Assembly (NCBI GenBank): GCA_963745665.1
Contig: CAVUYE010000002.1
Coordinates: 2,108,001 to 2,172,000 of the forward strand
DNA: 64,000 nucleotides
Direction: 5' to 3'
Source of the DNA: Bog-473 sp963745665
GTDB taxonomy: Bacteria > Actinomycetota > Acidimicrobiia > Acidimicrobiales > RAAP-2
This document shows positions 45,278 to 53,760 of this stretch, piece after piece. A program made the position numbers and the translations under genes. The notes below the pieces were generated by a model. The model was not told where the DNA came from, ran no database searches, and saw only the letters and a list, made by a program, of their open reading frames with translations. Numbering within the stretch: position 1 is the first letter of the stretch; each line of letters opens with the position of its first letter.

Positions 45278-46519
45278 CTAGTGGTCGGCCTCGCCCCCGC
45301 TGTGACGCCGGATGATCTCGATCTTGGCGGCCGAGTGGTTGGGATCGGCGCCCGTCGCGTCGAGCAGGGCGCGGCGGTCGGCCTCCGCCTCGGCCTCGGC
45401 GTTCTCGTCGGCCTGGGCGAGGCGCGCCTCGACACCCTCGCTCACGAGACGCTCAGCCTCGTCCACCAGTGCCTGCACCATTTCCGCTTCGGGGACGACG
45501 CGGACGATCTTGCCGCGGATGAACAGATGGCCCTTCTGTTTGCCGGCCGCGATGCCGATGTCGGCCTCACGCGCCTCGCCGGGACCGTTGACCACGCACC
45601 CCATCACCGCCACCTGAATGGGAAGGTTCAACTTCTCGAGCGCCTCCTGGGCCTCCTTGGCCACGGCGATGACGTCGACCTGGGCCCGGCCGCACGACGG
45701 GCAGGCGATGAGGTCGAGGCCCTTGCGCTCCCGCAGCCCCAGCGACTCGAGGAGCTGGCGCCCGGCCCGGGCCTCCTCGACGGGGTCAGCGGTCAGCGAG
45801 AAGCGGATGGTGTCGCCGATGCCCTCGGCCAGCAGGGCGCCGATGCCGGCGGTGCCCTTGACCAGGCCGGCGGGCGGCGGGCCGGCCTCGGTCACGCCGA
45901 GGTGCAGCGGGTGGTCGAAGGTCTCCGAGGCCAGCCGGTAGGCGGCGATCATCAGCGCCACCGAAGAAGCCTTGACCGAGATCTTCACGTCGGTGAAGTC
46001 GACCTCCTCGAAGAAAGCCAGCTCGTTGCGGGCCGACTCCACCAACGCCTCGGGGGTGGCGCCGCCGTACTTCTTGTAGAGGTCGGGGTGCAGCGAGCCG
46101 GCGTTGACCCCGATGCGGATGGGCACGCCGCGGTCGCGCGCCTCGGCGGCCACCTGCTTGATCTCGGCCTCCTTGCGCAGGTTGCCCGGGTTCAGGCGCA
46201 GGCCCTGCACACCGGCCTCGAGCGCGGCCAGGGCCATCTCGTGGTGGAAGTGGATGTCGGCCACGATCGGCACCGGGGAGCGCGGCACGATGTGGGCCAG
46301 GCCCTCGGCGGCGGCCTCCTCGTTGCAGGTGCAGCGCACGATGTCGGCACCCGCCGCCGCCAGTGCGTAGATCTGGGCCAACGTGCCGTCGACGTCCGCC
46401 GTCTTGGTGGTCGTCATGGACTGCACTGTGACCGGCGCACCGTCGCCGATGGGCACGCCGCCCAGAGTGATACGGCGAGTGGGCCGGCGCGGGGACAGGA
46501 GTGCCGAAGCGAGATCCAC
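45278..46519 (-). CDS. ispG: 4-hydroxy-3-methylbut-2-en-1-yl diphosphate synthase (IspG/GcpE)
   Basis: Iron-sulfur enzyme of the MEP isoprenoid pathway, 413 aa. N-terminal TIM barrel: VPIGDGAPVTVQSMTTTKTADVDGTL, GADIVRCTCN, RIGVNAGSL. The cluster-binding domain has CPSCGR and GCVVNGPGEA, supplying three Cys and the Glu ligand. The C-terminus is an acidic tail. The GTG at 46519 was chosen, just inside the M50 stop; the common frame with the first part of the M50 gene is coincidental. With dxr and cdsA it forms the usual dxr-rseP-ispG group. Confidence 0.95.
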   Translation of the reverse strand: MDLASALLSPRRPTRRITLGGVPIGDGAPVTVQSMTTTKTADVDGTLAQIYALAAAGADIVRCTCNEEAAAEGLAHIVPRSPVPIVADIHFHHEMALAALEAGVQGLRLNPGNLRKEAEIKQVAAEARDRGVPIRIGVNAGSLHPDLYKKYGGATPEALVESARNELAFFEEVDFTDVKISVKASSVALMIAAYRLASETFDHPLHLGVTEAGPPPAGLVKGTAGIGALLAEGIGDTIRFSLTADPVEEARAGRQLLESLGLRERKGLDLIACPSCGRAQVDVIAVAKEAQEALEKLNLPIQVAVMGCVVNGPGEAREADIGIAAGKQKGHLFIRGKIVRVVPEAEMVQALVDEAERLVSEGVEARLAQADENAEAEAEADRRALLDATGADPNHSAAKIEIIRRHSGGEADH

Positions 46520-46524
46520 CGGCG

Positions 46525-47824
46525 TCAGTGCGGGATCTGGAGCGGATGGGTGATGTCGAGGAAGATGCCGGCGAAGACGAACACCAGCAGGAAGGCGATG
46601 AACAGCGCCGCCACCGGGAAGAGCTTCGTGATGTCGGCCCTGTAGTACGGCTGGCCGCGTCTGGTCCGGACCCACTCGTAGACCGCGACGGCGACGTGCC
46701 CGCCGTCGAGCGGGATCATCGGCAGCATGTTCAGGATCGCGAACACGATGTTGATGGCGATCAGCAGGAGCAGGACGGAGGCCAATCCTGCCTGCTCCGA
46801 TTGGGCCCCCAGGTTGGCGATGCCCACGATGGAGACGGGACGCGGCGCGGACCCGGGATTGGTCACGGCCGACTGCGCATCCCTGGAGTTCGTCACCTGG
46901 TGGTAGATCGACTCCAGGCCGCTCCACGAGAACGTCTGGCCCAGCCCGGTGACCTCCTCGTGGGTCACCGTCCACATCCAGGACACGGCGGCGGGGGGCA
47001 TCCACCACGCTGACCGGGGTGGTCGCCGTGTCGATGTCGACGCCCAGGTAGCCCCGGTTGCCCAGCTTCGCACCGCCCACCTTGATGCCCTTGCCGTTCT
47101 CCGGCGTGGCCGTGAGGTGAATGAGCTTCCCGTCGCGCTCGACCCCGAGGGTGACGGGTGTGCCGGTGGAGCGCTTGATGGCGTCCGTCATGGAATTGGG
47201 GTTGGTGAACTTCTTGCCGTCGATGGAGACGATGGTGTCCCCGACCTTCAGGCCGGCGAGCGCGGCGGGCGTGGTCCGCCCCGGCCAGTGCTCGAGGGCG
47301 GTGACGTTGTAGTTGTTCGTCGCCCGCCCGAACGTGAAGACCAGGACGAAGGCCAGCGCGAGGGCGATGAGGAGGTGCATGGCCGAGCCGGCCGACGCCA
47401 CGATGATGCGCTGGTGGAAGGGCTGCTGGCGGTAGGCCCGCTCCTCGTCCTCCTCCGGGACCTCCTCGGTGGAGGTGAAGCCGACGATGCGCACGTAGCC
47501 ACCGGCGGGAATGGCCTTCACGCCGTACTCGGTCTCGCCGCGGCGGACGGACCACAACCGGGGGCCGAAGCCGACGAAGTACTCCGTCACCTTCATGCCC
47601 GCCCGCTTGGCCGTGATGAAGTGCCCGAACTCGTGCAGCATCACGATGGCGAACAGGATGGCGATGAAGAGGAGCAGATAGCCCCAGCCGAGGGCGATGA
47701 AGACGACGGTGATCAGGGCCAGTGCGACCAGCAGCTGGACCACCCGCGCCGGGTTGCCCTCGGGCATCGGGTCCGGCCCGGGGACTGGTTGCGCCGGAGG
47801 CGCCTCCTTCGCGGTGAGCGTCAT
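46525..47824 (-). CDS. RIP-type M50 zinc metalloprotease (RseP/Rip1-like; frame broken at 46993-46998)
   Basis: Site-2 membrane protease. The active-site motif HEFGH (residues 64-68) sits in a membrane helix, followed by a PDZ domain (GLKVGDTIVSIDGKKF) and the C-terminal NMLPMIPLDGGH motif. The frame breaks near residue 276: TPVSVVDAP continues as AAVSWMWTVTHEEV only if one C is removed from the six-base run (46993-46998, G on the plus strand). The corrected protein is 432 aa. Neighbours dxr and ispG match the conserved order, and the break looks like a homopolymer error. Likely role: cleavage of anti-sigma factors or signal peptides. Confidence 0.88.
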
Positions 47825-47837
47825 GGCAGCCTCAACG

Positions 47838-49007
47838 CTACCGGCCGCCACCCAGGGCCAGGCGTCGGTCCAGGGCCAGGCGGGCCCGGGCCCGGCCTTG
47901 TGCGTCCGCCGCCAGCACGGCGTCGACCTCGTCGACCTGCTCGTCCACCCACGCCGCCATCGTCTCGGCCACCACGTCCGCGATGCCGCGCCACGGTAGT
48001 GCATTACCCAGGAAGGCTTCGACGGCCACCTCGTTGGCCGCGCTGAGCCAGGCCGGGGCGGAGCCGCCCCGCCGGCCCGCCTCGTAGGCCAGGTCGATGC
48101 AGCCGAACACGCCGCGGTCGGGCGGCTCGAAGGTCAGCGCCAGGTCGCCGGACCAGTCGAGGGCACCGAACGGCGTCGCCACGCGGTCGGGCCAACCGAG
48201 CGCGTAGCCGATGGGGAGGCGCATGTCGGGGTTCGACAATTGCGCCAGCGTCGACCCATCGCGCAGCTCCACCATGGAGTGCACGATCGACTGCGGGTGC
48301 ACGACGATGTCAATGCGGTCGTAGCCGATGCCGAAGAGCTCGTGGGCCTCAATCACCTCGAGCCCCTTGTTCATGAGCGTCGACGAGTCGATAGTGATTT
48401 TCGGGCCCATCGACCACGTCGGATGGGCCAGCGCGTCGGCCACGGTGACGGTGGCGAGACGCTCGGCCGACCAGCCCCGGAAGGGTCCGCCCGAGGCGGT
48501 GAGGAGCAGCCGGGCCACGTCGGTGGCGGCGTGCACGGCGGCCAGGCACTGGTGCACCGCGCAGTGCTCGGAGTCGACGGGCACGATCTCGGCGCCCGGG
48601 GTGCGGCGCGCCTTCTGCACGACGGGCGCGCCGGCGATCAGCGACTCCTTGTTGGCCAGCGCCAGCCGCTTGCCGGCTTCGAGGGCGGCCATCGTGACCG
48701 GCAGGCCGGCGAAGCCCACGACCGCGTTGAGCACGACGTCGGCGCCGCAGGCGGCGGCGACCATGCCCTCCTCCCCCACCATCACCTCGGTGCCGGCGGG
48801 GACGCCGTCGCGCACCTCGGCGTAGCGGGTGGGGTCACCGATGACGACGAGCGCGGGGCCGAAGGCGGCCGCCTGCGCCAGGAGCTCTTCGACGGAGCGC
48901 TGCGCCGCCAGCGCGTGCACGCGGAAGCGCTCGGGCTCGGTGCGGATGACGTCGAGCGCCTGCGTACCGACGGACCCGGTGGAGCCCATCAGGCTGACCG
49001 TGCGCAC
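47838..49007 (-). CDS. dxr: 1-deoxy-D-xylulose 5-phosphate reductoisomerase
   Basis: Second MEP-pathway enzyme, NADPH- and metal-dependent, 389 aa. It shows the N-terminal NADP motif GSTGSVGTQALDVI, ALANKESLI, the metal-binding PVDSEHCAVHQCL, the flexible loop region TASGGPFRGWS, and IDSSTLMNKGLEVIEAH. The GTG at 49007 lies 13 bases after cdsA. Fosmidomycin-target residues appear intact by eye. Confidence 0.96.
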   Translation of the reverse strand: MRTVSLMGSTGSVGTQALDVIRTEPERFRVHALAAQRSVEELLAQAAAFGPALVVIGDPTRYAEVRDGVPAGTEVMVGEEGMVAAACGADVVLNAVVGFAGLPVTMAALEAGKRLALANKESLIAGAPVVQKARRTPGAEIVPVDSEHCAVHQCLAAVHAATDVARLLLTASGGPFRGWSAERLATVTVADALAHPTWSMGPKITIDSSTLMNKGLEVIEAHELFGIGYDRIDIVVHPQSIVHSMVELRDGSTLAQLSNPDMRLPIGYALGWPDRVATPFGALDWSGDLALTFEPPDRGVFGCIDLAYEAGRRGGSAPAWLSAANEVAVEAFLGNALPWRGIADVVAETMAAWVDEQVDEVDAVLAADAQGRARARLALDRRLALGGGR

Positions 49008-49019
49008 GGGCGGGTCAGC

Positions 49020-50600
49020 TCACCCGAGGTGCATCGCCTTGACCACGAAGTACGTGGCCGGCATGACGAACAGCAGCCCGTCGACCCGGTCCAGGATGCC
49101 GCCGTGGCCGGGCAGCAGCCGACCCATGTCCTTCAGCCCCAGATGCCGCTTGATCATGGACTGGCTCAGGTCCCCCAGCGGCGCCACGATCGCCACCACC
49201 ACGCCGTAGAGCGCCGCCTTGCTGAGCGTCCACGGATGGATGAAGTGGACGACGATCACCGACACGAGGATGGCCGCGACTGCGCCCCCGATCAGCCCCT
49301 CCCAGCTCTTGTTGGGACTGATGGACGGCGCCAGCTGGTGGCGGCCCCAGGCCGCACCGACCACCAGCGAGGCCACGTCGTCGGCCACCGTCACGATGAC
49401 GGCGGCCAGTACGAAGGCGATGCCGTGGCGGTCGGGGAAGAGGTTGGGATTGAGCAGGAGCGCCGCGAACGAGCCGAAGGCACCGACCCAGACGAAGACG
49501 AAGACGGTCGAGGAGATGCCCGACACGGGCTCGGCCGCCGGCTCGACCCGGGCCAGGTACCAGATGAAGGAGCCGGCGACGAGCAGGACGAGGACGAGCG
49601 GCAGCGCCGCCACGCCCTTGTTGTAGGTCTCGACCAGCAGCGACAGGACGGCGACCAGCCCGAGCAACGTGGCCGGGTGGTACTGCGCCCGCCGGAAGGC
49701 GGCGTAGGCCTCCGCCGTGGCCAGCAGGACGACCACGCAGACGATGACCATGCTGGCCACCGTGCCGGCGGCGAAGCAGGCCAGCGCCACGGCGCCGAGC
49801 AGGAGCCCCGAGCCGATGGCCACCCGCATGTCGCGGCCAGCGGTCCCCGCCGTGTTGACGTTGCCGGTACGGGCGGTGCCGTTGCTCCGGCTGGAGCGGG
49901 CGGCGCGCGTCCTGGGCTCGGGCGCCCGGGGCGGGGTCAGGCGCGACGCGGCCGCGGCCGACGCGGCGGCAGTGATGGGGACGGCGGCGCGGCGCGAGCC
50001 GTTCCCCGCCTCGAGTTGCGGTTCGTAGTCGGGTTCTTGCAGTTGGACGTGCTCGGGCTGCCGGACCGGCTCCGGCTCGGGCTCCGGCTCGAACTCGGTC
50101 CCGGCGACCGGCTCGGCTCCGTAGCCGGGCTCGGGCGGGATCACGAGCGTGTCGTCGGATTCGAAGTGCCAGGGCTGGCGCTCCACGTCGATCTCTTCGC
50201 TCTGCTCACCGAGGAGCGCGCCGACCGCCGGCAGGTCGTCGGAGAGCATGGAGGGCTCGAAGACCTCTTCCTGGGCCTCCCAGTCCGTCTCCTCTTCGCG
50301 CCAGGTCGGCGGCGCCACCGGCGGGTCCTCGCCCAAGTTGGTGTCGAGGATCGCGGGCACCTGCCCTGTCGGTGCGTCGTTCCAGTGCGGGATCTCGGGA
50401 TGGTCGTCGACGACGGGGCCAGTCACCTCGCGCACCGTGTCGCCCGCCGGCTCGGCGCCGATGATGCGCACCCGCCCGGAGTGGTAGCTCGTCGGCTCCT
50501 CCTCGATCCCCTCCGCGCCGGGTCCGGCGTCTTCGTCGAGGCTGTCACCCAATTCGAGTTCGTTCATGAAGTCCTGGAAGTCGTCTGTGTCGTCGGCCAT
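49020..50600 (-). CDS. cdsA: Phosphatidate cytidylyltransferase with long acidic N-terminal extension
   Basis: Forms CDP-diacylglycerol from phosphatidate and CTP. The C-terminal 270 residues are a normal CdsA: about eight membrane segments, SPNKSWEGLIGG, and the signature PLGDLSQSMIKRHLGLKDMGRLLPGHGGILDRVD. The first 255 residues are an unusual cytoplasmic extension, acidic in the first half, with an EPEPEPEP run and then Ala/Arg-rich sequence before TM1. The ATG at 50600 follows frr after 10 bases; no better start lies nearer the core. The extension is of unknown function. Confidence 0.93.
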   Translation of the reverse strand: MADDTDDFQDFMNELELGDSLDEDAGPGAEGIEEEPTSYHSGRVRIIGAEPAGDTVREVTGPVVDDHPEIPHWNDAPTGQVPAILDTNLGEDPPVAPPTWREEETDWEAQEEVFEPSMLSDDLPAVGALLGEQSEEIDVERQPWHFESDDTLVIPPEPGYGAEPVAGTEFEPEPEPEPVRQPEHVQLQEPDYEPQLEAGNGSRRAAVPITAAASAAAASRLTPPRAPEPRTRAARSSRSNGTARTGNVNTAGTAGRDMRVAIGSGLLLGAVALACFAAGTVASMVIVCVVVLLATAEAYAAFRRAQYHPATLLGLVAVLSLLVETYNKGVAALPLVLVLLVAGSFIWYLARVEPAAEPVSGISSTVFVFVWVGAFGSFAALLLNPNLFPDRHGIAFVLAAVIVTVADDVASLVVGAAWGRHQLAPSISPNKSWEGLIGGAVAAILVSVIVVHFIHPWTLSKAALYGVVVAIVAPLGDLSQSMIKRHLGLKDMGRLLPGHGGILDRVDGLLFVMPATYFVVKAMHLG

Positions 50601-50610
50601 GGCTCGCTCC

Positions 50611-51180
50611 TCAGACCTGGAGCAGTTCTTGCTCTTTGTGGGCGAGCAGCTGGTCGATCGCCGCCACTTGCTCCTGGGTCATTTTGTCGAGGTCCTTCTC
50701 GACCCGCTCGAGCTCGTCGGTCGAGAGGTCGCCGTCCTTCTGGAGCGCCTCCAGTTCGTGTCGCCCCGCCCTCCGCAGGTTGCGCACAGCCACTTTCCCC
50801 TCCTCGGCCTTGTGCCGGACGACCTTCACCAGCTCCTTACGCCGCTCTTCTGTCAACGGAGGAAAGGCCAGTCTGATCACGGTGCCGTCATTGGTGGGAT
50901 TAATTCCCAGGTCCGAACCCATGATGGCCTTTTCGATGGCCCCAAGCGAACCTTTGTCGTAGGGGGAGATGACCAGGAGCATGGCGTCGGGGACGCTGAA
51001 GCCGGCCAGCTGGCGCAGGGCGGTGGGGGTCCCGTAATAGTCCACCATCAGGGGCTCGAGGAGCGCCGAGGAGGCCCGGCCCGTGCGCACGTTGCTCATC
51101 TCGTGGCGGACGTGGTCGATGGCCTTGGCCATCTTGTCCCTGGTGTCGTCCTTGACCAGGCCGGCGAGATCGTCGTCCAT
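50611..51180 (-). CDS. frr: Ribosome recycling factor
   Basis: Splits post-termination ribosomes with EF-G, 189 aa. Pattern: VRTGRASSALLEPLMVDYYGTPTALRQLA, GSDLGINPTNDGTVIRLAFPPLTEERRKELVK, and a C-terminal helix. The ATG at 51180 overlaps the pyrH stop by one base (TGATG). Part of rpsB-tsf-pyrH-frr-cdsA. Confidence 0.97.
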   Translation of the reverse strand: MDDDLAGLVKDDTRDKMAKAIDHVRHEMSNVRTGRASSALLEPLMVDYYGTPTALRQLAGFSVPDAMLLVISPYDKGSLGAIEKAIMGSDLGINPTNDGTVIRLAFPPLTEERRKELVKVVRHKAEEGKVAVRNLRRAGRHELEALQKDGDLSTDELERVEKDLDKMTQEQVAAIDQLLAHKEQELLQV

Positions 51181-51899
51181 CAGCGGACCAGCGTACCGAT
51201 CTCTTCACCGCTGAGGGCACGGGGGATGTTGCCCGGCTTCATGAGGTCGAAGACCCTGATCGGCAGGTTGTTGTCCTTGCAGAAGGTGATGGCGGTGAGA
51301 TCCATCACGCGCAGGTCCTTGTTGATGACCTCCATGAAGGAGATCTCGTCGTAACGGGTCGCCGTGGGGTCGAGCTTGGGGTCGGCGCTGTAGACCCCGT
51401 CGACCCCGGAGTGGGTGCCCTTGCAGAGGAGCTCGGCGCCGATTTCGGCGGCCCGGAGCGCGGCCGGGGTGTCGGTGGTGAAGAACGGGTTCCCCATGCC
51501 GGCGGCGAAGACGACGATGCGGCCCTTCTCGAGGTGGCGGATGGCCCGGCGCCGGATGTACGGCTCGGCCACCTCGGCCATGGAGAGCGCGCTGAGCACC
51601 CGGGTCGGCTGGTCCTGTTGCTCGAGCGCGTCCTGCAGCGCCAGCGCGTTGATCACCGTGCCGAGCATGCCCATGGTGTCCGACGTGGCGCGGTCCATGC
51701 CACCGCTCTCCCCCGTCGTGCCACGCCAGATGTTGCCGCCGCCGACCACGACCGCCAGCTCGAGGCCCCCGCCGTCCATGGCGCGGGCCATCTCCTTGGC
51801 CATGCGCTCGACGGTGGCGGCATCGATGGTCTCGTCCGACGCGGCGGAGGCGAGCGCCTCCCCCGACATCTTCAGGACGATCCGACGCGGTTCTCCCAC
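51180..51899 (-). CDS. pyrH: UMP kinase
   Basis: Hexameric amino-acid-kinase-fold enzyme phosphorylating UMP, 239 aa. Signatures: RIVLKMSGEAL, VVVGGGNIWRG, DTMGMLGTVINALALQDALE, and GTGNPFF-like AAGMGNPFFTTDTPAALRA. The GTG at 51899 lies 11 bases after tsf. Confidence 0.97.
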   Translation of the reverse strand: MGEPRRIVLKMSGEALASAASDETIDAATVERMAKEMARAMDGGGLELAVVVGGGNIWRGTTGESGGMDRATSDTMGMLGTVINALALQDALEQQDQPTRVLSALSMAEVAEPYIRRRAIRHLEKGRIVVFAAGMGNPFFTTDTPAALRAAEIGAELLCKGTHSGVDGVYSADPKLDPTATRYDEISFMEVINKDLRVMDLTAITFCKDNNLPIRVFDLMKPGNIPRALSGEEIGTLVR

Positions 51900-51910
51900 G
51901 GTCAGCAGCG

Positions 51911-52705
51911 TCAGGCGCCGATGACGACCTGCGCGAACGACACGATGCGGGCCGAGCCGAGCATGCCCGCGATCGTCTGCTTCTCGTCGCGCACGTAGGC
52001 CTGATCGAGCAACACCCGCTCCTTGAACCAGCCCGTCATGCGACCGTCCACGATCTTCTCCATGGCGGCCTCGGGCTTGCCCTCGTTGCGCGTGATCGTG
52101 GTCAGGGTCTCGCGCTCGGCGGCCACGTCGGCCGCGGGGACCTCGTCGCGGCTCAGGTAGGCCGGCTTGGTGAAGGCGATGTGCACGGCGATGTCGTGGG
52201 CCAGCTCCTCGGTGCCGCCCTCGATCAGCACGGCGACGGCGTTGACGCCGCGCCCCGCCTGCAGGTGCAGGTAGGTCTCGAGGATCTGGCCGGGCTCGGC
52301 CACCAGGCGGCGGACCCGCCCGACGGAGATGTTCTCCTTGAGCGTCGAGCGCAGGCCGTCGATGGCGTCGTCGAGCTCCGACGCGGCGTCCTCGCCCTTG
52401 GCGGCCACCAGCGCGGCCAGCTCGTCGGCGAGCTTCACGAACTCGTCGGCCTTGGCCACGAAGTCCGTCTCGCAGCGCAACTCCACCACGGCTGCGGCGT
52501 TTCCCTCGAGGGCGACGGCGGCCGCGCCCTCGGAGGCCTCGCGATCGCTCCGCTTGGCCGCGCCGGCCAGTCCCTTTTCACGGAGCAGCTTGGCCGCCTC
52601 CTCGATATTGCCGCCTGTCTCCTCGAGCGCGTTGCGGCAGTCGAGGATGCCGGCGCCGGTCATCTGGCGCAGCGCGGACACGTCCTTTGCGGTGTAGCTG
52701 GCCAC
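51911..52705 (-). CDS. tsf: Translation elongation factor Ts
   Basis: Nucleotide exchange factor for EF-Tu, 264 aa. It shows the KDVSALRQMTGAGILDCRNALEE opening, the core VELRCETDFVAKADEFVKLA, and HIAFTKPAYLSRDEVP; the C-terminus has the expected ERVLLDQAYVRDEKQTI. The GTG at 52705 lies three bases after a stop at 52711-52709 in the frame that seems to be the true end of rpsB. Confidence 0.97.
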   Translation of the reverse strand: MASYTAKDVSALRQMTGAGILDCRNALEETGGNIEEAAKLLREKGLAGAAKRSDREASEGAAAVALEGNAAAVVELRCETDFVAKADEFVKLADELAALVAAKGEDAASELDDAIDGLRSTLKENISVGRVRRLVAEPGQILETYLHLQAGRGVNAVAVLIEGGTEELAHDIAVHIAFTKPAYLSRDEVPAADVAAERETLTTITRNEGKPEAAMEKIVDGRMTGWFKERVLLDQAYVRDEKQTIAGMLGSARIVSFAQVVIGA

Positions 52706-52779
52706 GGGTCAGGCCACCTCGGCCGGCTCGGGGCTGGCGGCCGAGGCCGGGGCAGCGGGGGCGGGGGCGGCGGCGGGTG

Positions 52780-53604
52780 TCACGGGTGGGGCGGGTGGGG
52801 CGGGTGGGGCGGGGGTCGGAGCCGCCGCGGCAGCGGCGGCGGCCTGGGCCCGGCGGGGCGCGGCGCCGACGAGGGGCCGCTGTCCTCAGGCACCGGGGGC
52901 GCCATCTTGCGGCGGTGCTCGGCGATGAAACGCCCTTCGACCACCGCGTCGGCGATGACGCGGCACATGAGCGAGCCCGAGCGGATGGCATCGTCGTTGC
53001 CGGGGATCACGTAGTCGATGACGTCGGGGTCGCAGTTGGTGTCGACGACCGCCACCACGGGGAGGCCGAGCTTGCGGGCCTCGGTGACGGCGATGTGCTC
53101 CTTCTTGGTGTCGATGACGAACACCGCGTTGGGGAGCCGCTCCAGGTTGGCGATGCCGCCGAGGTTGCGGCTCAGCTTCTCGAGCTCACGGGTGTGCTGC
53201 AGCGCCTCCCGCTTGGGCATGCCCTCGAAGTCGCCGGCGGCCTGCATGGTCCGCAGCTCCTGCATGCGCTTGACCCGGCCCGAGACCGTGGCGAAGTTGG
53301 TCAGCATGCCGCCCAGCCAGCGCTGGTTCACGAAAGGCATGTTGCAGGCCTCGGCGTACTCGGCCACGGGACCCTGGGTCTGCTTCTTCGTCCCCACGAA
53401 CAGGATCGTGCCGCCGTCGGCGACGAGGTCCCGCACGAAGGAGTAGGCGGACTCGACGCCGGTGAGCGTCTTGCGCAGGTCGATGAGATAGATCCCGTTG
53501 CGCTCACCAAGGATGAAGCGCTTCATTTTCGGGTTCCATCGGCGCGTCTGGTGGCCGAAGTGGACCCCGGCTTCCAGAAGCTGTCGCATGGAAACGACGG
53601 CCAT
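52780..53604 (-). CDS. rpsB: 30S ribosomal protein S2 (C-terminal tail probably frame-shifted)
   Basis: S2 core is complete: SMRQLLEAGVHFGHQTRRWNPKMKRFILGERNGIYLIDL, FVGTKKQTQGPVAEYAE, VNQRWLGGMLTNF, VVAVVDTNCDPDVIDYVIPGNDDAIRS. After about residue 243 the sequence as given reads into a Pro/Arg tail and stops at 52780. In the adjacent frame, adding one base to the GGGG at 52873-52876, the tail becomes Ala/Pro-rich (VGAAPRRAQAAAAAAAAPTPAPP) and ends at 52709, three bases before tsf. That is the likelier native end. The tail contains a triplicated 9-bp unit (52784-52810). Confidence 0.93.
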   Translation of the reverse strand: MAVVSMRQLLEAGVHFGHQTRRWNPKMKRFILGERNGIYLIDLRKTLTGVESAYSFVRDLVADGGTILFVGTKKQTQGPVAEYAEACNMPFVNQRWLGGMLTNFATVSGRVKRMQELRTMQAAGDFEGMPKREALQHTRELEKLSRNLGGIANLERLPNAVFVIDTKKEHIAVTEARKLGLPVVAVVDTNCDPDVIDYVIPGNDDAIRSGSLMCRVIADAVVEGRFIAEHRRKMAPPVPEDSGPSSAPRPAGPRPPPLPRRLRPPPHPPHPPHP

Positions 53605-53722
53605 AGGTGTGTTCCTCCAGTCGGTTGCTCCCCTGGCGCAGCGCCGCCTGATGGCGACGACCGTGGAAGGCGCGCAGGTGATGTTGGTCGGTGCTGCCGC
53701 CCACCCTCTGGTAGGCCGAACC

Positions 53723-53731
53723 ATGCTAGCA
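53723..53731 (-). promoter_or_regulatory. Extended -10 promoter of rpsB
   Basis: TGCTAGCAT on the minus strand matches TGnTANNAT and resembles the extended -10 before rimP. It predicts a leader of about 110 nt before the rpsB ATG at 53604. Confidence 0.55.
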
Positions 53732-53737
53732 GCTCAG

Positions 53738-53753
53738 CGGGCCTTTTGGCCCG
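53738..53753. terminator. Hairpin after xerC (6-bp stem, TTTT/AAAA loop)
   Basis: CGGGCC-TTTT-GGCCCG lies just downstream of the xerC stop and upstream of the rpsB promoter. It probably ends xerC transcription. No T-tract follows the stem. Confidence 0.45.
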
Positions 53754-53760
53754 GGGCGAG

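Noticed and set aside
45278..47824. Fusion of the M50 protease with IspG
   Set aside because: They share a frame only because of the frame break; each has its own complete domain set, and the protease continues to its own stop at 46525 in the adjacent frame.
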